Source: Myxacorys californica WJT36-NPBG1 (lineage in GTDB: Bacteria > Cyanobacteriota > Cyanobacteriia > Leptolyngbyales > Leptolyngbyaceae). From it: a stretch of 64,000 nt of DNA. The translations under genes and the position numbers were made by a program. The notes beneath the pieces were generated by a model. The model had not been told where the DNA came from, did not search any database, and was given only the letters and a program-made list of their open reading frames with translations. Positions 34,351-43,293 of the stretch are shown one piece after another. The number at the start of each line of letters is the position of its first letter. Position 1 is the stretch's first letter. The DNA is taken from contig JAHHHO010000007.1 in assembly GCA_019359315.1 (NCBI GenBank), forward strand, positions 79,874 through 143,873, written 5' to 3'.

Positions 34351-35736
34351 ATGAGATTACGTTTTCCCAAGGTCTCTTCTATCCCTCACCTCGGCTCGTT
34401 AGGAGTGTTTCTTACGATTGCCAGTGCGGCGGGATTGGTAGCGACTAGCGCCTGGATGAGCTTTCAGTTCATCAAAGATCCGAAATCTGTGGCTTGGATG
34501 AATCACTACCTACCTGAAGGCGCGAGAATTCCTTTGTCTGCGTGGGATGACCCAAAAACGATGGCAGAGGTTCAGGCTGACCTGAGAAAGAAAGGGTTAC
34601 GGGCAGGCGATCCGATTCGAGTAGAAAGCGGCGCAAAATCTGCAAAGCGTACAGTTGATCTGCTGTTACCTGTTTTTCGCCTTGAGACAAAATGTTCGGA
34701 CAACTGTGCTGATCGCCTGAGCGAACTGCGCGTCTATCGCAAAATTCTCAACCCCACTCCTCAAAAAAAGGAAGCGCTTCAATTTATCAATATTTTAGAG
34801 ATCAATGAAGTCGAAGAATCGTTTGTCTTAGAGCCGTTAGCCAATGCACGAGTCATAGAGGCAAGCAGCAGCGATCGTAAGCTTCCTTACACTACTGTTG
34901 AGCGCTACGACAACACTCAAGGCATTTGGCTCGACTTGATGGGGACTCTCCGCCAAGGGGATTCTACTGTTGCCTATGGATCGGTGGTTTACTACAGCCC
35001 TGTCTCCACTACAATCAACGGCTTGATCAGTTGGACAAGTCCCGCTGGTCAATCTCCATCTTGGCAGAAAGTCTCTAAAGGTCGAGCACCCGAACTGCTA
35101 GTCAACCGAACGGTTGCCCTAGAGCCAGACTTTCAGGTTTATCAGCTTCAAACTGGTTCTAAGTCCACCCCATTCCAACTCCGACCGATTTCATTAAATA
35201 AAGCTGCGATCGACAGTGGCGCATTTACCGATGCGTTGCTGTTAGCCCGCAACGGGTTGTGGTCACCTGCGTTAGCCGTCATGCAATCTGTGCGAAAGCA
35301 ACGCATCGACGAATGGACAGACACGGCCCAAGCTCAACTCGATTTAGTCGCTCGCCATGCCAAGGTCACCAAAACGCAAGCGGATCAGCCTTGGGCGAGC
35401 GTCAGTCAGCAGGTTCTTGCCAATCTGATTGATGGGCGTTGGGCAAAGTCAACTCAGGTGATTCAACTGTCGGCAGCAGATCGGAACGAAGTGCTAGATC
35501 TGCTGAAATTCGATTCAGGGCGCATTCAAAAGCGGATTAACGCGGCGCTGCAAATTAATCCTGCCCGAACCGAGGTGCAGACATGGGCTGCCCTGAGAAT
35601 CGCTGCCAAACAAGGAAAGACGCCCGCGATCGCGTGGCTCAAACAACAGCCTCAAGATGACTATACTACTCGTGTTCAAGGTCTCAAATTACTGAATCAA
35701 CTCGATTCTGAGACAAGCCTAGACAAACCGCTTTAA
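34351..35736 (+). CDS. membrane-anchored protein with C-terminal helical repeats, function unknown
   Basis: The product has 461 residues. A membrane anchor (about 16-40, LGVFLTIASAAGLVATSAWM) is followed by a large beta-rich region (60-270) with a C-x3-C pair (ETKCSDNCADRL). A helical part (280-460) then has TPR-like spacing (ALLLARNGLWSPALAVMQSV, AQAQLDLVARHA, AALRIAAKQGKTPAIAWL). I do not recognise the family. It lies 78 bp downstream of the GT4 gene on the same strand and may belong to the same transcript, which would tie it to cell-surface glycan export or assembly. That is inference. Confidence 0.75.
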   Translation: MRLRFPKVSSIPHLGSLGVFLTIASAAGLVATSAWMSFQFIKDPKSVAWMNHYLPEGARIPLSAWDDPKTMAEVQADLRKKGLRAGDPIRVESGAKSAKRTVDLLLPVFRLETKCSDNCADRLSELRVYRKILNPTPQKKEALQFINILEINEVEESFVLEPLANARVIEASSSDRKLPYTTVERYDNTQGIWLDLMGTLRQGDSTVAYGSVVYYSPVSTTINGLISWTSPAGQSPSWQKVSKGRAPELLVNRTVALEPDFQVYQLQTGSKSTPFQLRPISLNKAAIDSGAFTDALLLARNGLWSPALAVMQSVRKQRIDEWTDTAQAQLDLVARHAKVTKTQADQPWASVSQQVLANLIDGRWAKSTQVIQLSAADRNEVLDLLKFDSGRIQKRINAALQINPARTEVQTWAALRIAAKQGKTPAIAWLKQQPQDDYTTRVQGLKLLNQLDSETSLDKPL

Positions 35737-36115
35737 AGAGTTCTAGCGCTCCTTTGAACGGCACTCTACTAAACTTTGAACGGATTGGCAGAGTCACTTG
35801 CACCCCTCGCCAAACGTTCTAACTGAGAATTTTGTTAATTAATCCCCCTACCCCCCATTCAAAAAGTAGGCTAATTGCCGTAGAGTTGAGCGAGGTTGAA
35901 ACGTTGTAAACCTAGGCATTGCCTTGCTCGAAGCGCTCTCTCTGAGCGGTTATAGCAAAGCGGTTGTCCCTTATTTCTACTGCCCTATTTCTGTAATCAG
36001 TGGCTGACTGAACTCGCGAAGTTCTTGTATCCCAAGAACTTCTTGACAATGAGTTGCAATATCACCTAATTACAAACTTAAAAATCATTCTCGCCGCCAA
36101 CCATTAAACTAAAAA

Positions 36116-36130
36116 TGAGAATGATTATCG
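36116..36130 (+). promoter_or_regulatory. Fur box upstream of the porin gene
   Basis: TGAGAATGATTATCG matches 13 of 15 positions of the 7-1-7 Fur consensus TGATAATnATTATCA. A second, weaker match in the opposite orientation lies at 36080-36095. The sites are about 170-215 bp upstream of the porin ATG, so repression by Fur under iron sufficiency is expected. Confidence 0.7.
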
Positions 36131-36170
36131 AAACCGTGTCCTAAAGATTCTGTCTGGGTAGTTTAACTAT

Positions 36171-36272
36171 TAGCTGGACAAAATAGCTGGACAAAAGTAG
36201 AGCGATCGCTTCGTTGTTGTAACACGTCGTTTCAACAACCTTTCATTTCAACAACCTTTCATTTCAACAACA
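36171..36272. repeat. two short tandem repeats before the porin start
   Basis: TAGCTGGACAAAA is duplicated exactly at 36171-36183 and 36184-36196. A 16-bp unit TTTCAACAACCTTTCA occurs twice exactly at 36230-36261, with a third partial copy to 36272. They lie between the Fur box and the ATG, in what should be the promoter and leader. Confidence 0.85.
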
Positions 36273-36297
36273 TTAGGTGTGAGAGTCGGAAAATATC

Positions 36298-38058
36298 ATG
36301 TCAAATTGTTTTCGTAACATTCGTTGGGTTCACCCAATTCTTCTTGCTGTCGCAAGTCTAACCGTTGCGTCAGGCGTCGGTGCGGCTGAAGTATCTTCCT
36401 CATCCAAATCAATTGAGACGGCTCAAACTGAGCCACTTGCACAATCAGTTTCAGATGAAACTCCATCGGTTGCAGATCTTAGTACCGACAAGTCCTCTCT
36501 CGATCAAGTCACATCAGTGTCTCAACTATCGGATGTGCGACCGACCGATTGGGCATTTCAGGCACTGCAATCGCTCGTTGAGCGCTATGGCTGCATTGCA
36601 GGCTATCCTGACAGAACCTATCGCGGCAATCGCGCCACAACTCGCTACGAATTTGCAGCGGGGTTAAATGCCTGTCTCGATCGCGTCAACGAACTGATTG
36701 CTGCCTCTACTGCCGATCTGGTTAAAAAAGAAGATTTAGCTATCCTGCAAAGGCTGCAAGAAGAGTTTTCAGCAGAACTCGCAACCTTACGGGGTCGCGT
36801 CGATGCTGTCGAAGCTCGCACGACAACTCTGGAGAAACAGCAGTTCTCAACCACTACTAAACTGACCGGAGAAGTGGTGATTGGAGTTGCAGGCGTTGCC
36901 ACGGGTGGAGATTTCATTCGGAATGCCATTCTAGATGCCAATGGTGACGAAGTTATAGATAATGGTTTTCCGAATGGCGTGGCGACGGGCGAAGTGAACG
37001 AGCGGGTCTCGAAGAATACGATTCTTGGTGATCGCGTTCGTCTAAATTTCGACACTAGCTTTACGGGTCGGGATTTGTTGAGGACTCGGCTACAAGCTCA
37101 GAACCTGGCAACCCTCCCTGCGAGTCTCAATGGCGAGTTGCTGACTCGCGAAGGCAACTTCCGATTTGCGTCTGAAGATGAAAATAATCAGGTCGGGGTA
37201 GATGCCCTACTCTATCAGTTTCCGTTGGGCGAAAAGACCACAGTGACGATTGAAGCGAACGCAGGCGCGATCGACGATTTCACTGATACTCTGAATCCTT
37301 ACTTAGATGGCGATGGCGGCACGGGTGCGCTGACTCACTTCGGGACGCGCAACTCGATCTACTATTTGCTGACCGGTAAGGGACTGGGCCTTCGTCACCA
37401 GTTTAGTGATGCTCTAGAACTGAGTTTAGGCTATCTGGCCAATGATGAGACGGCTTCAAATCCAGCGGCCAGCAATGGTTTGTTTAACGGGCCTTACGGC
37501 GCGATCGCACAGTTGACTTTCAAACCAAATGAGCGCATTGGCTTGGGCTTGACCTACATTCACGCCTATAACAATGACTTCTCAGCGAACGGCGGCGTCG
37601 GCAGCAATAACGCGAACTTCCGCAACTTCAACGAACCTACGTCTGCCAATGCGTATGGTGCAAACGTAACCTTCCAGGTGAGTCCAAAACTGGTGCTAAA
37701 CGGTGCGGTAGGTTATACCAACGCTCAATCTCTCGGAAACGGCACGAAGGGCAACCTAGATATTTGGAACTGGTCAGTCGGCTTAGCGGTTCCAGACTTG
37801 GGCAAAAAAGGCAGCGTCGCAGGCATTATTGTCGGCATGGAGCCGAAAGTGACGGGTGGTAGCGGTAATTTCAGAACCTTCTTCGGTCGAGATGTGGTCG
37901 ATCGCAGTACGTCGCTGCACGTTGAAGGCTTCTATCAGTACCAACTGAATGACAACATTTCTATCACGCCTGGGCTGGTGTGGCTGACGGCTCCAGGACA
38001 TGACGATCGTAATGATGACATCGTGATTGGCACGATCCGCACGACATTTACGTTCTAA
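36298..38058 (+). CDS. OprB-type iron-uptake porin with SLH domain
   Basis: The product has 586 residues. A signal peptide (about 1-30, ILLAVASLTVASGVGA) precedes an SLH domain (about 80-140: VRPTDWAFQALQSLVERYGC, AGYPDRTYRGNRATTRYEFAAG) that anchors to peptidoglycan. A coiled coil (LQEEFSAELATLRGRVDAVE) follows, then an OprB-like barrel to a terminal Phe. This is the major cyanobacterial outer-membrane porin architecture; members have been implicated in inorganic-iron uptake. The Fur box upstream fits that role. The barrel lacks obvious frameshifts and has normal length for the family. Confidence 0.93.
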   Translation: MSNCFRNIRWVHPILLAVASLTVASGVGAAEVSSSSKSIETAQTEPLAQSVSDETPSVADLSTDKSSLDQVTSVSQLSDVRPTDWAFQALQSLVERYGCIAGYPDRTYRGNRATTRYEFAAGLNACLDRVNELIAASTADLVKKEDLAILQRLQEEFSAELATLRGRVDAVEARTTTLEKQQFSTTTKLTGEVVIGVAGVATGGDFIRNAILDANGDEVIDNGFPNGVATGEVNERVSKNTILGDRVRLNFDTSFTGRDLLRTRLQAQNLATLPASLNGELLTREGNFRFASEDENNQVGVDALLYQFPLGEKTTVTIEANAGAIDDFTDTLNPYLDGDGGTGALTHFGTRNSIYYLLTGKGLGLRHQFSDALELSLGYLANDETASNPAASNGLFNGPYGAIAQLTFKPNERIGLGLTYIHAYNNDFSANGGVGSNNANFRNFNEPTSANAYGANVTFQVSPKLVLNGAVGYTNAQSLGNGTKGNLDIWNWSVGLAVPDLGKKGSVAGIIVGMEPKVTGGSGNFRTFFGRDVVDRSTSLHVEGFYQYQLNDNISITPGLVWLTAPGHDDRNDDIVIGTIRTTFTF

Positions 38059-38110
38059 TTCTGTCGCTGTGCTTAATGACGAATCGCACGTTTACCAGTG
38101 ACGTTGGTAG

Positions 38111-38143
38111 TCCGCAATTCCTCGGAGCAATTGCGGATTTTTT
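38111..38143 (+). terminator. rho-independent terminator of the porin gene
   Basis: TCCGCAATT (38111-38119) pairs perfectly with AATTGCGGA (38129-38137) around a 9-nt loop, followed by six Ts. It is 52 bp past the porin stop, and the T-run touches the stop codon of the convergent gene at 38142. Confidence 0.92.
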
Positions 38144-38618
38144 AATCGAGAATTTCTAAATGCAGAACATAGCTGCCAAGCTGAAGCGTTTCTGACCAAA
38201 GCTCATAATCTAGCTGCAACAGCTTTGGAAAGGGAGACTGCTCTAGCCAGAGGCTGCGAGTAAAATTGCGGAGTTGCAGCGACTGGTTTGGTTTCGCGGA
38301 GTCGTCCTGCAACCAGTATCGACTAAAGCCGTAGACGCCGCGCTGCCACAAGTGACGGTAGCTTAATTTGCCGTCCCCTTGCATCGTCATAGCAATGCGA
38401 TAAGGCGAAATGTCGATCCAGATCAGCCGGGGTGTCGTTGCTATTGAGCCAGTTTTCCCGCGTGGTGTGGCTCCTTTGATGCATGGCTCGGTCAAGACCA
38501 AGTGAAACTGTTCGGCGCTCTTTTGATAAATCGTTCCCGTTGTTTCCACTTCTGACCAGATCGGTAGATCTCTGGAGACAACGTAGAGGCGAACAGGTTT
38601 GCGGTGCTGAGTCAGCAT
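38142..38618 (-). CDS. hypothetical protein
   Basis: The product has 158 residues with no signal peptide or membrane segment. It looks like a beta-rich protein: PVRLYVVSRDLPIWSEVE, RLIWIDISPYRIAMTM, and the LQLDYELWSETLQLGSYVLHLEILD C-terminus. Aromatic residues are frequent (RHLWQRGVYGFSRYWLQDD). I do not recognise a family. It is divergent from aroA with only 46 bp between the starts, so the promoters overlap. Confidence 0.7.
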   Translation of the reverse strand: MLTQHRKPVRLYVVSRDLPIWSEVETTGTIYQKSAEQFHLVLTEPCIKGATPRGKTGSIATTPRLIWIDISPYRIAMTMQGDGKLSYRHLWQRGVYGFSRYWLQDDSAKPNQSLQLRNFTRSLWLEQSPFPKLLQLDYELWSETLQLGSYVLHLEILD

Positions 38619-38664
38619 GAGGGGTGGTAGGATTACTTACGTTTAGTCAGTCTATCTGATCCCC

Positions 38665-40020
38665 ATGGCAAATTCGACCACGATCGCGCTCAACGTTCAA
38701 AGTTCTCAACATGAACTCACCATCGATCGTTCTACGGAAGGGTCGCCCTTGCGGGGCCGAATTGGGATTCCGGGCGACAAGTCGATTTCCCATCGAGCGC
38801 TGATGCTGGGTGCGTTGGCAGAAGGAGAAACCATCATTCATGGCTTGCTGCTAGGCGAAGACCCCCGGAGTACGGCGAGTTGTTTTCGAGCGATGGGCGC
38901 AACGATTTCTGACCTGAATATGGCAGAAGTTCGGGTGCGCGGCATTGGATTGGGTCAGTTAGTTGAGCCAATGGATGTGCTAAATGCGGGGAACTCTGGA
39001 ACAACGTTGCGCTTGATGCTAGGAATTTTGGCATCTCATCCGGATCGCTTCTTTACGGTGACAGGGGATGATTCGCTGAGATCGCGCCCCATGTCCCGTG
39101 TGGTCAAACCGCTTCAACAAATGGGTGCAGAAATTTGGGGGCGTCAGCAAAACTCGTTGGCTCCCTTGGCTATCCAAGGACGTGCCCTAAAGTCGATTCA
39201 CTACCAGTCCCCGATCGCTTCTGCTCAAGTCAAATCTTGCATTCTGTTAGCAGGGCTGATGGTAGACGGACAAACCACGGTGGCAGAACCCGCCCTTTCT
39301 CGCGATCATAGTGAGCGGATGCTGCGGGCGTTTGGCGCACAGGTCAGTGTCGATCCGGAGGCCAAGAGCGTTACGGTGACAGGACGGGCAACCCTACACG
39401 GTCAGACCGTCATCGTTCCTGGAGATATTAGTTCTGCGGCGTTTTGGCTGGTGGCAGGCGCGATCGTACCTGGCTCTGATTTAACCATCGAAAATGTCGG
39501 TGTGAATCCCACTCGTACCGGAGTTTTAGAAGCGCTTGAAGCGATGGGAGCCGACATCACATTAGAAAATCAGCGCGATGTCGCAGGTGAACCGGTCGCC
39601 GATCTGCGAGTGCGTCACAGCCAGCTTAAAGCCTGTCGAATTGCAGGCGATCTGATTCCTCGGCTAATTGACGAAATTCCAATATTGGCGGTGGCGGCGG
39701 CGTTTGCAGAAGGAACAACGGTGATTCAAGATGCAGAAGAACTGCGGGTCAAAGAAAGCGATCGCATCACGGTTATGGCCACTCAACTGGAGCGGATGGG
39801 CGCACAAATAACAGAACGTTCCGACGGACTGGAAATCACAGGCGGATTTCCTTTAACCGGAACCGATGTTGATAGTTTTACCGATCATCGGATTGCAATG
39901 AGTTTAGCGATCGCGGCACTGAATGCAACAGGCAAAACGACGATTCACCGTGCCGAAGCTGCTGCGATTTCTTATCCTAATTTCACAGCAACCTTACAGC
40001 AGTTAATGACTAGCGGCTGA
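38665..40020 (+). CDS. aroA: 3-phosphoshikimate 1-carboxyvinyltransferase (EPSP synthase)
   Basis: The product has 451 residues. Conserved blocks of the two-domain inside-out barrel are [16 protein letters not shown] (PEP and shikimate-phosphate binding, 35-50), [39 protein letters not shown] and [31 protein letters not shown] and the shape of the LNAGNSGT loop resemble class II enzymes rather than the E. coli type. The enzyme makes EPSP in the shikimate pathway. The first 20 residues vary between species, so the precise start is open. Confidence 0.97.
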   Translation: MANSTTIALNVQSSQHELTIDRSTEGSPLRGRIGIPGDKSISHRALMLGALAEGETIIHGLLLGEDPRSTASCFRAMGATISDLNMAEVRVRGIGLGQLVEPMDVLNAGNSGTTLRLMLGILASHPDRFFTVTGDDSLRSRPMSRVVKPLQQMGAEIWGRQQNSLAPLAIQGRALKSIHYQSPIASAQVKSCILLAGLMVDGQTTVAEPALSRDHSERMLRAFGAQVSVDPEAKSVTVTGRATLHGQTVIVPGDISSAAFWLVAGAIVPGSDLTIENVGVNPTRTGVLEALEAMGADITLENQRDVAGEPVADLRVRHSQLKACRIAGDLIPRLIDEIPILAVAAAFAEGTTVIQDAEELRVKESDRITVMATQLERMGAQITERSDGLEITGGFPLTGTDVDSFTDHRIAMSLAIAALNATGKTTIHRAEAAAISYPNFTATLQQLMTSG

Positions 40021-40069
40021 TTTCGTTAAGCAATACATCGCCTAACTTACTTACCCTAAGCCGAAGCCT

Positions 40070-40105
40070 CTCGGCAACGAAATGCTGGCTCATCTCGTTG
40101 CCGAG
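40070..40105. terminator. hairpin after aroA
   Basis: An 11-bp perfect stem (CTCGGCAACGA at 40070-40080 with 40095-40105) encloses a 14-nt loop between the convergent aroA and hemA genes. No T-run follows. A second hairpin at 40128-40160, overlapping the hemA stop, has a 14-bp stem with a 2-nt bulge. Either could limit read-through. Confidence 0.5.
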
Positions 40106-40146
40106 CCAAAGTCTCAGAATGACTTTGAAGCGCGGGTGAGACAATC

Positions 40147-41430
40147 TCACACCCGCGCTTGCTCAGATGCCAAATTAAACAATACCTCTAGCGTTTCCAT
40201 CGCCCGACGACGCGCTTCGATATCTTGCTGTGCCCGCAGCTGCACCATCGGATCGTGAAGAATTTTATTCACAATCCCTTTGGTCAACGCTTCAATCACT
40301 TCGCGATGGCGATCGCCAAACTCATTGCCTAACCGAGAAAGGGCTTTTTCCAGTTCCTGAGCCCGAATCGTTTCAATCTTGTCCCGCAGGCTGCTAATCG
40401 TTGACACCGTTTCGAGCGATCGCAACCAGCCCTCAAAGGCGTCTACTTCTTCCTCTAGCAATGCTTCCGCTTCCATCGCCATCTGCCGACGGCTTTCCTG
40501 ATTTTGCGCCACCACCGCTTTGAGATCATCCACGTTAAACGCCTTGACGTGAGCCATCTCGTTGACATCGGCATCGACGTTGCGAGGAACTGCAATGTCA
40601 AACAACATCAAGGGTTGGTGCGGCTCTAAATAGGTTTCTAGCTTGGCGCGATCGAGAATCGGCTCGGTCGCAGAGGTGCTAGTAAAGACGATATCGGAAT
40701 CTGCGATCGCCGCCATCATCTCCGACAACGGACGCAGTTTGAGCCGCGCATCAGGAAACTGATTAGCGAGTTCTTGCGCCCGTTCCATCGAGCGATTCAG
40801 AACCGTAATGTTGGTCGCCCCTTTAGAAACGAGGTGCTGCACGAGCAGGCGAGACATTTTGCCTGCCCCTAAGATCGTGATGCGATGAGCGGCAAGATTG
40901 GCTTTCATCTGCGCCAGTTCCACCGCCGCAGAACTAATTGAGACTGCCCCAGTTCCAATACTCGTTTCGGTGCGAACCCGCTTTCCCGCAGAAATTCCTT
41001 GCTTAAAAAGTTGATTTAGAACGCGCCCAACGCCGCTATGCTGTTGCCCCATCTTGTGACAGTGCTTTACCTGCGCCAAAATCTGCCCTTCTCCCAGCAC
41101 TAGGCTATCTAGCCCCGATGCGACTCGCATCAGATGCGTCACAGCATCTTGGTGCAGCAACGTAAACAAATACGGACGCAGCATCGACGTCGGCAACTTG
41201 CTGTGCTCTGACAAAAACTGAATCACTTCTCGAATTCCAGGCTCTGTCTCAGACGTCACTAAATAAATTTCTAATCGGTTACACGTACTGAGAACTGCCA
41301 CTTCTTGAACATTGGGACAGTTACACAGGTGGGCGATCGCTTGATCATAAACAGGTTCTGGAATACTCAGCTTTTCTCGAACTTCGACCGGAGCGGTTTT
41401 GTGGCTTAAGCCAACGACAGCAATGTTCAT
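40147..41430 (-). CDS. hemA: glutamyl-tRNA reductase
   Basis: The product has 427 residues, full length. It begins [20 protein letters not shown] and has the catalytic Cys50 in [11 protein letters not shown]. The [18 protein letters not shown] substrate-binding block, the NADPH Rossmann segment [17 protein letters not shown] and the C-terminal dimerisation helices follow. It reduces glutamyl-tRNA to glutamate-1-semialdehyde, the first step to heme, chlorophyll and bilins. It lies downstream of glpX on the same strand, separated by a 250-bp repeat-containing spacer. This glpX-hemA order is familiar in cyanobacteria. Confidence 0.97.
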   Translation of the reverse strand: MNIAVVGLSHKTAPVEVREKLSIPEPVYDQAIAHLCNCPNVQEVAVLSTCNRLEIYLVTSETEPGIREVIQFLSEHSKLPTSMLRPYLFTLLHQDAVTHLMRVASGLDSLVLGEGQILAQVKHCHKMGQQHSGVGRVLNQLFKQGISAGKRVRTETSIGTGAVSISSAAVELAQMKANLAAHRITILGAGKMSRLLVQHLVSKGATNITVLNRSMERAQELANQFPDARLKLRPLSEMMAAIADSDIVFTSTSATEPILDRAKLETYLEPHQPLMLFDIAVPRNVDADVNEMAHVKAFNVDDLKAVVAQNQESRRQMAMEAEALLEEEVDAFEGWLRSLETVSTISSLRDKIETIRAQELEKALSRLGNEFGDRHREVIEALTKGIVNKILHDPMVQLRAQQDIEARRRAMETLEVLFNLASEQARV

Positions 41431-41452
41431 ATTAAAAGGGCGCTCTAAAGTA

Positions 41453-41680
41453 AGGATGAGGGAGGGGGTTGCCCCGCGATTAGCGCACGCAACTCCGTAG
41501 GAACCACAAGGAGGGATGAGTGAGGGATGAAAGGGGCGTTAACAAGATATTTCAGATCACTGTAATTTGAATTCTTGATTTGTCCCTCTTTGCATTAGTG
41601 TTACCGCAGGTTTACGTTAGCGTTGCCGCAGGCGTCCCTCCTCGCGAAGCGGGTCGAAGACCTCCCTCATCCCTTCTTTA
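41453..41680. repeat. inverted pair of GGATGAGGGA-rich arrays (locus 2), with palindromic core
   Basis: AAGGATGAGGGAGGGGG (41453 onward) and GGAGGGATGAGTGAGGGATG (about 41510-41530) face the inverted CCTCCCTCATCCCTT at about 41662-41676. Between them lie GCGTTGCCGCAGGCGTCCCT and TCGCGAAGCGGGTCGAAGAC, sequences of the kind seen as dispersed palindromic repeats in filamentous cyanobacteria. The element fills the glpX-hemA spacer. Confidence 0.7.
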
Positions 41681-42718
41681 CTAACGAAGCTGAACAACCT
41701 TGGGCTGCCCGTGCATGTGAATGGTGTCTACAAATCGAGCCGTCTGAGACTGGCTGGAAATAACGAGAGTTTGAGTTCTCGCGCCACCTTTGAAGAAGCG
41801 GACGCCGTTCATGATGTTGCCGGGAGTGATGCCCGTTCCAGCAAACAAGACGTTTTCACCGGATGCCAGTTCTTCAGCGGTGTAGATTTTATCTGGGTCT
41901 GTGATGCCCATTTCATTTAGACGAGCGATGTTGGCTTCTTTGCTTTCGCCAATCAAGCCAGTCTGTACGATCGCTGGATCGTAGATCAGTTGCCCTTGGA
42001 AGTGTGCTCCCAAGCATCGCAACGCCGCTGCCGAAATGACGCCTTCAGGAGCCGCTCCAATGCCCATCAGTGCGTGGATGTTGGTTCCCGCAAAGCCGCA
42101 GTTGATCGCAGCCCCCACATCACCATCGCTGATCAGTTGAACCCGTGCGCCTGCCTCGCGGATCTCCTTGATCAGATCATTGTGGCGATCGCGCTTCATC
42201 ACCACGACAACAAGTTCGTCGATTCCCCGATCCAAGCACTCAGCCAGAATCTTCAGATTCTCAGTGGCGGATTTGCTGATGTCTACTTTTCCTTTAGCAG
42301 CCGGAGGAGCCGCGAGTTTCTTCATGTAGAAATCGGGAGCCGCAAACAAGCCGCCCTTTTCTGAAATGGCTAACACTGCCATCGAGCCGGGTTGACCATA
42401 GGCGCAAAGGTTAGTGCCTTCGCAGGGGTCAACGGCAATGTCAATTTCCACCAGTTCATCCGGGTTACAGAATTCCTTGGCATTGGGCTGCGAGCAAATG
42501 CCAACTTCCTCACCGATGTAGAGCATGGGAGCGTCGTCCCGCTCTCCTTCTCCAATCACAATCCGACCGCGCATGTAAATTTTGTTCATGCGCTCACGCA
42601 TGGCTTCCACTGCTACCCGGTCAGCCTCGTTCTTATCGCCTTTGCCCATCAGATGAGCTGACGCGATCGCTGCCTGCTCTACGACTTCGATAATTTCTAA
42701 ACCAAGCGTGTTTTCCAC
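41681..42718 (-). CDS. glpX: class II fructose-1,6-/sedoheptulose-1,7-bisphosphatase
   Basis: The product has 345 residues and starts with GTG at 42718 (VENTLGLEI..., read as Met). GlpX-family blocks are clear: [44 protein letters not shown] and [12 protein letters not shown]. The length and sequence fit the bifunctional cyanobacterial F/SBPase of the Calvin cycle, which is redox- and AMP-regulated in studied species. The hemA gene lies downstream on the same strand. Confidence 0.96.
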   Translation of the reverse strand: MENTLGLEIIEVVEQAAIASAHLMGKGDKNEADRVAVEAMRERMNKIYMRGRIVIGEGERDDAPMLYIGEEVGICSQPNAKEFCNPDELVEIDIAVDPCEGTNLCAYGQPGSMAVLAISEKGGLFAAPDFYMKKLAAPPAAKGKVDISKSATENLKILAECLDRGIDELVVVVMKRDRHNDLIKEIREAGARVQLISDGDVGAAINCGFAGTNIHALMGIGAAPEGVISAAALRCLGAHFQGQLIYDPAIVQTGLIGESKEANIARLNEMGITDPDKIYTAEELASGENVLFAGTGITPGNIMNGVRFFKGGARTQTLVISSQSQTARFVDTIHMHGQPKVVQLR

Positions 42719-43293
42719 GAACCAAGTCCTCCAACTGCTGATTTTGCGCTGTTTTGTCTCGCGCTCTCAGTTTACAAGTAAAGTGCAAGGGGTAATCCCA
42801 TGTCAATTCTTGGGTGTACTCCTTAATAGTTCGCGATATAGGATAGATAGTTCGCAATATAGCCGTGCCACATCGCTATGCAGGTTCCCCGAGCGTTGAA
42901 ACTGAATTCTTTCCATCTATCTTGAGCCTATCGCGTTTTTGAAAGAGTTGCTGGGCGTAATCACTGTCGAGTTTCTTCATTTGAATTCGGTTGGGTGACC
43001 AGAGAAAAAACGCCGGGTGACAGTTTAGAGGCGTTTGAGAAATACTCGCTTGATCAGGAAATGGCGGCATTGCTGATCTCTTCACCCAGTCGTACTACAC
43101 TTGTATTGCGGAATAATGTTGTTAAACGGAGTAATGTTATTAACAAGAGTGCAGATTAGAAAATACGGGCGAGGTCTGCCTTGAGTTAGAAGATTGATCG
43201 ATCCAACAGTTCTGAAGCACCGCGATCGCAGCTATCTGTACTAGACTGAAACTGTTACAGAACGTAAAGCAATCGCATCAAAGTAATAGCATC
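42719..43293. other. 575-bp divergent region between glpX and the desaturase gene
   Basis: I see no convincing gene. A 69-codon minus-strand frame at 42876-43085 lacks a ribosome binding site and family-like sequence. The clearest element is a pair of 15-bp direct repeats (GAATAATGTTGTTAA at 43111 and GAGTAATGTTATTAA at 43129, 13 of 15 identical, 18 bp apart) upstream of the desaturase gene. Confidence 0.5.
43111..43143 (+). promoter_or_regulatory. possible tandem operator upstream of the desaturase gene
   Basis: Two 15-bp direct repeats differ at two positions and are spaced 18 bp start to start, about two helical turns, beginning 183 bp before the ATG. The AT-rich, partly palindromic core (TTGTTAA/TTATTAA) suits a regulator site. 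No regulator is known for it. Confidence 0.4.

Larger units (their letters stand above)
35737..36297. other. 561-bp upstream region of the iron porin gene
   Basis: No gene is present. The region contains a Fur-box match (36116-36130), a weaker inverted half-site (36080-36095), a 13-bp tandem duplication and a 16-bp tandem repeat just before the porin start. These are listed separately. Confidence 0.6.

Noticed and set aside
42876..43085. 69-codon minus-strand frame upstream of glpX
   Set aside because: No ribosome binding site, no recognisable family and no hydrophobic or repeat pattern; treated as chance.
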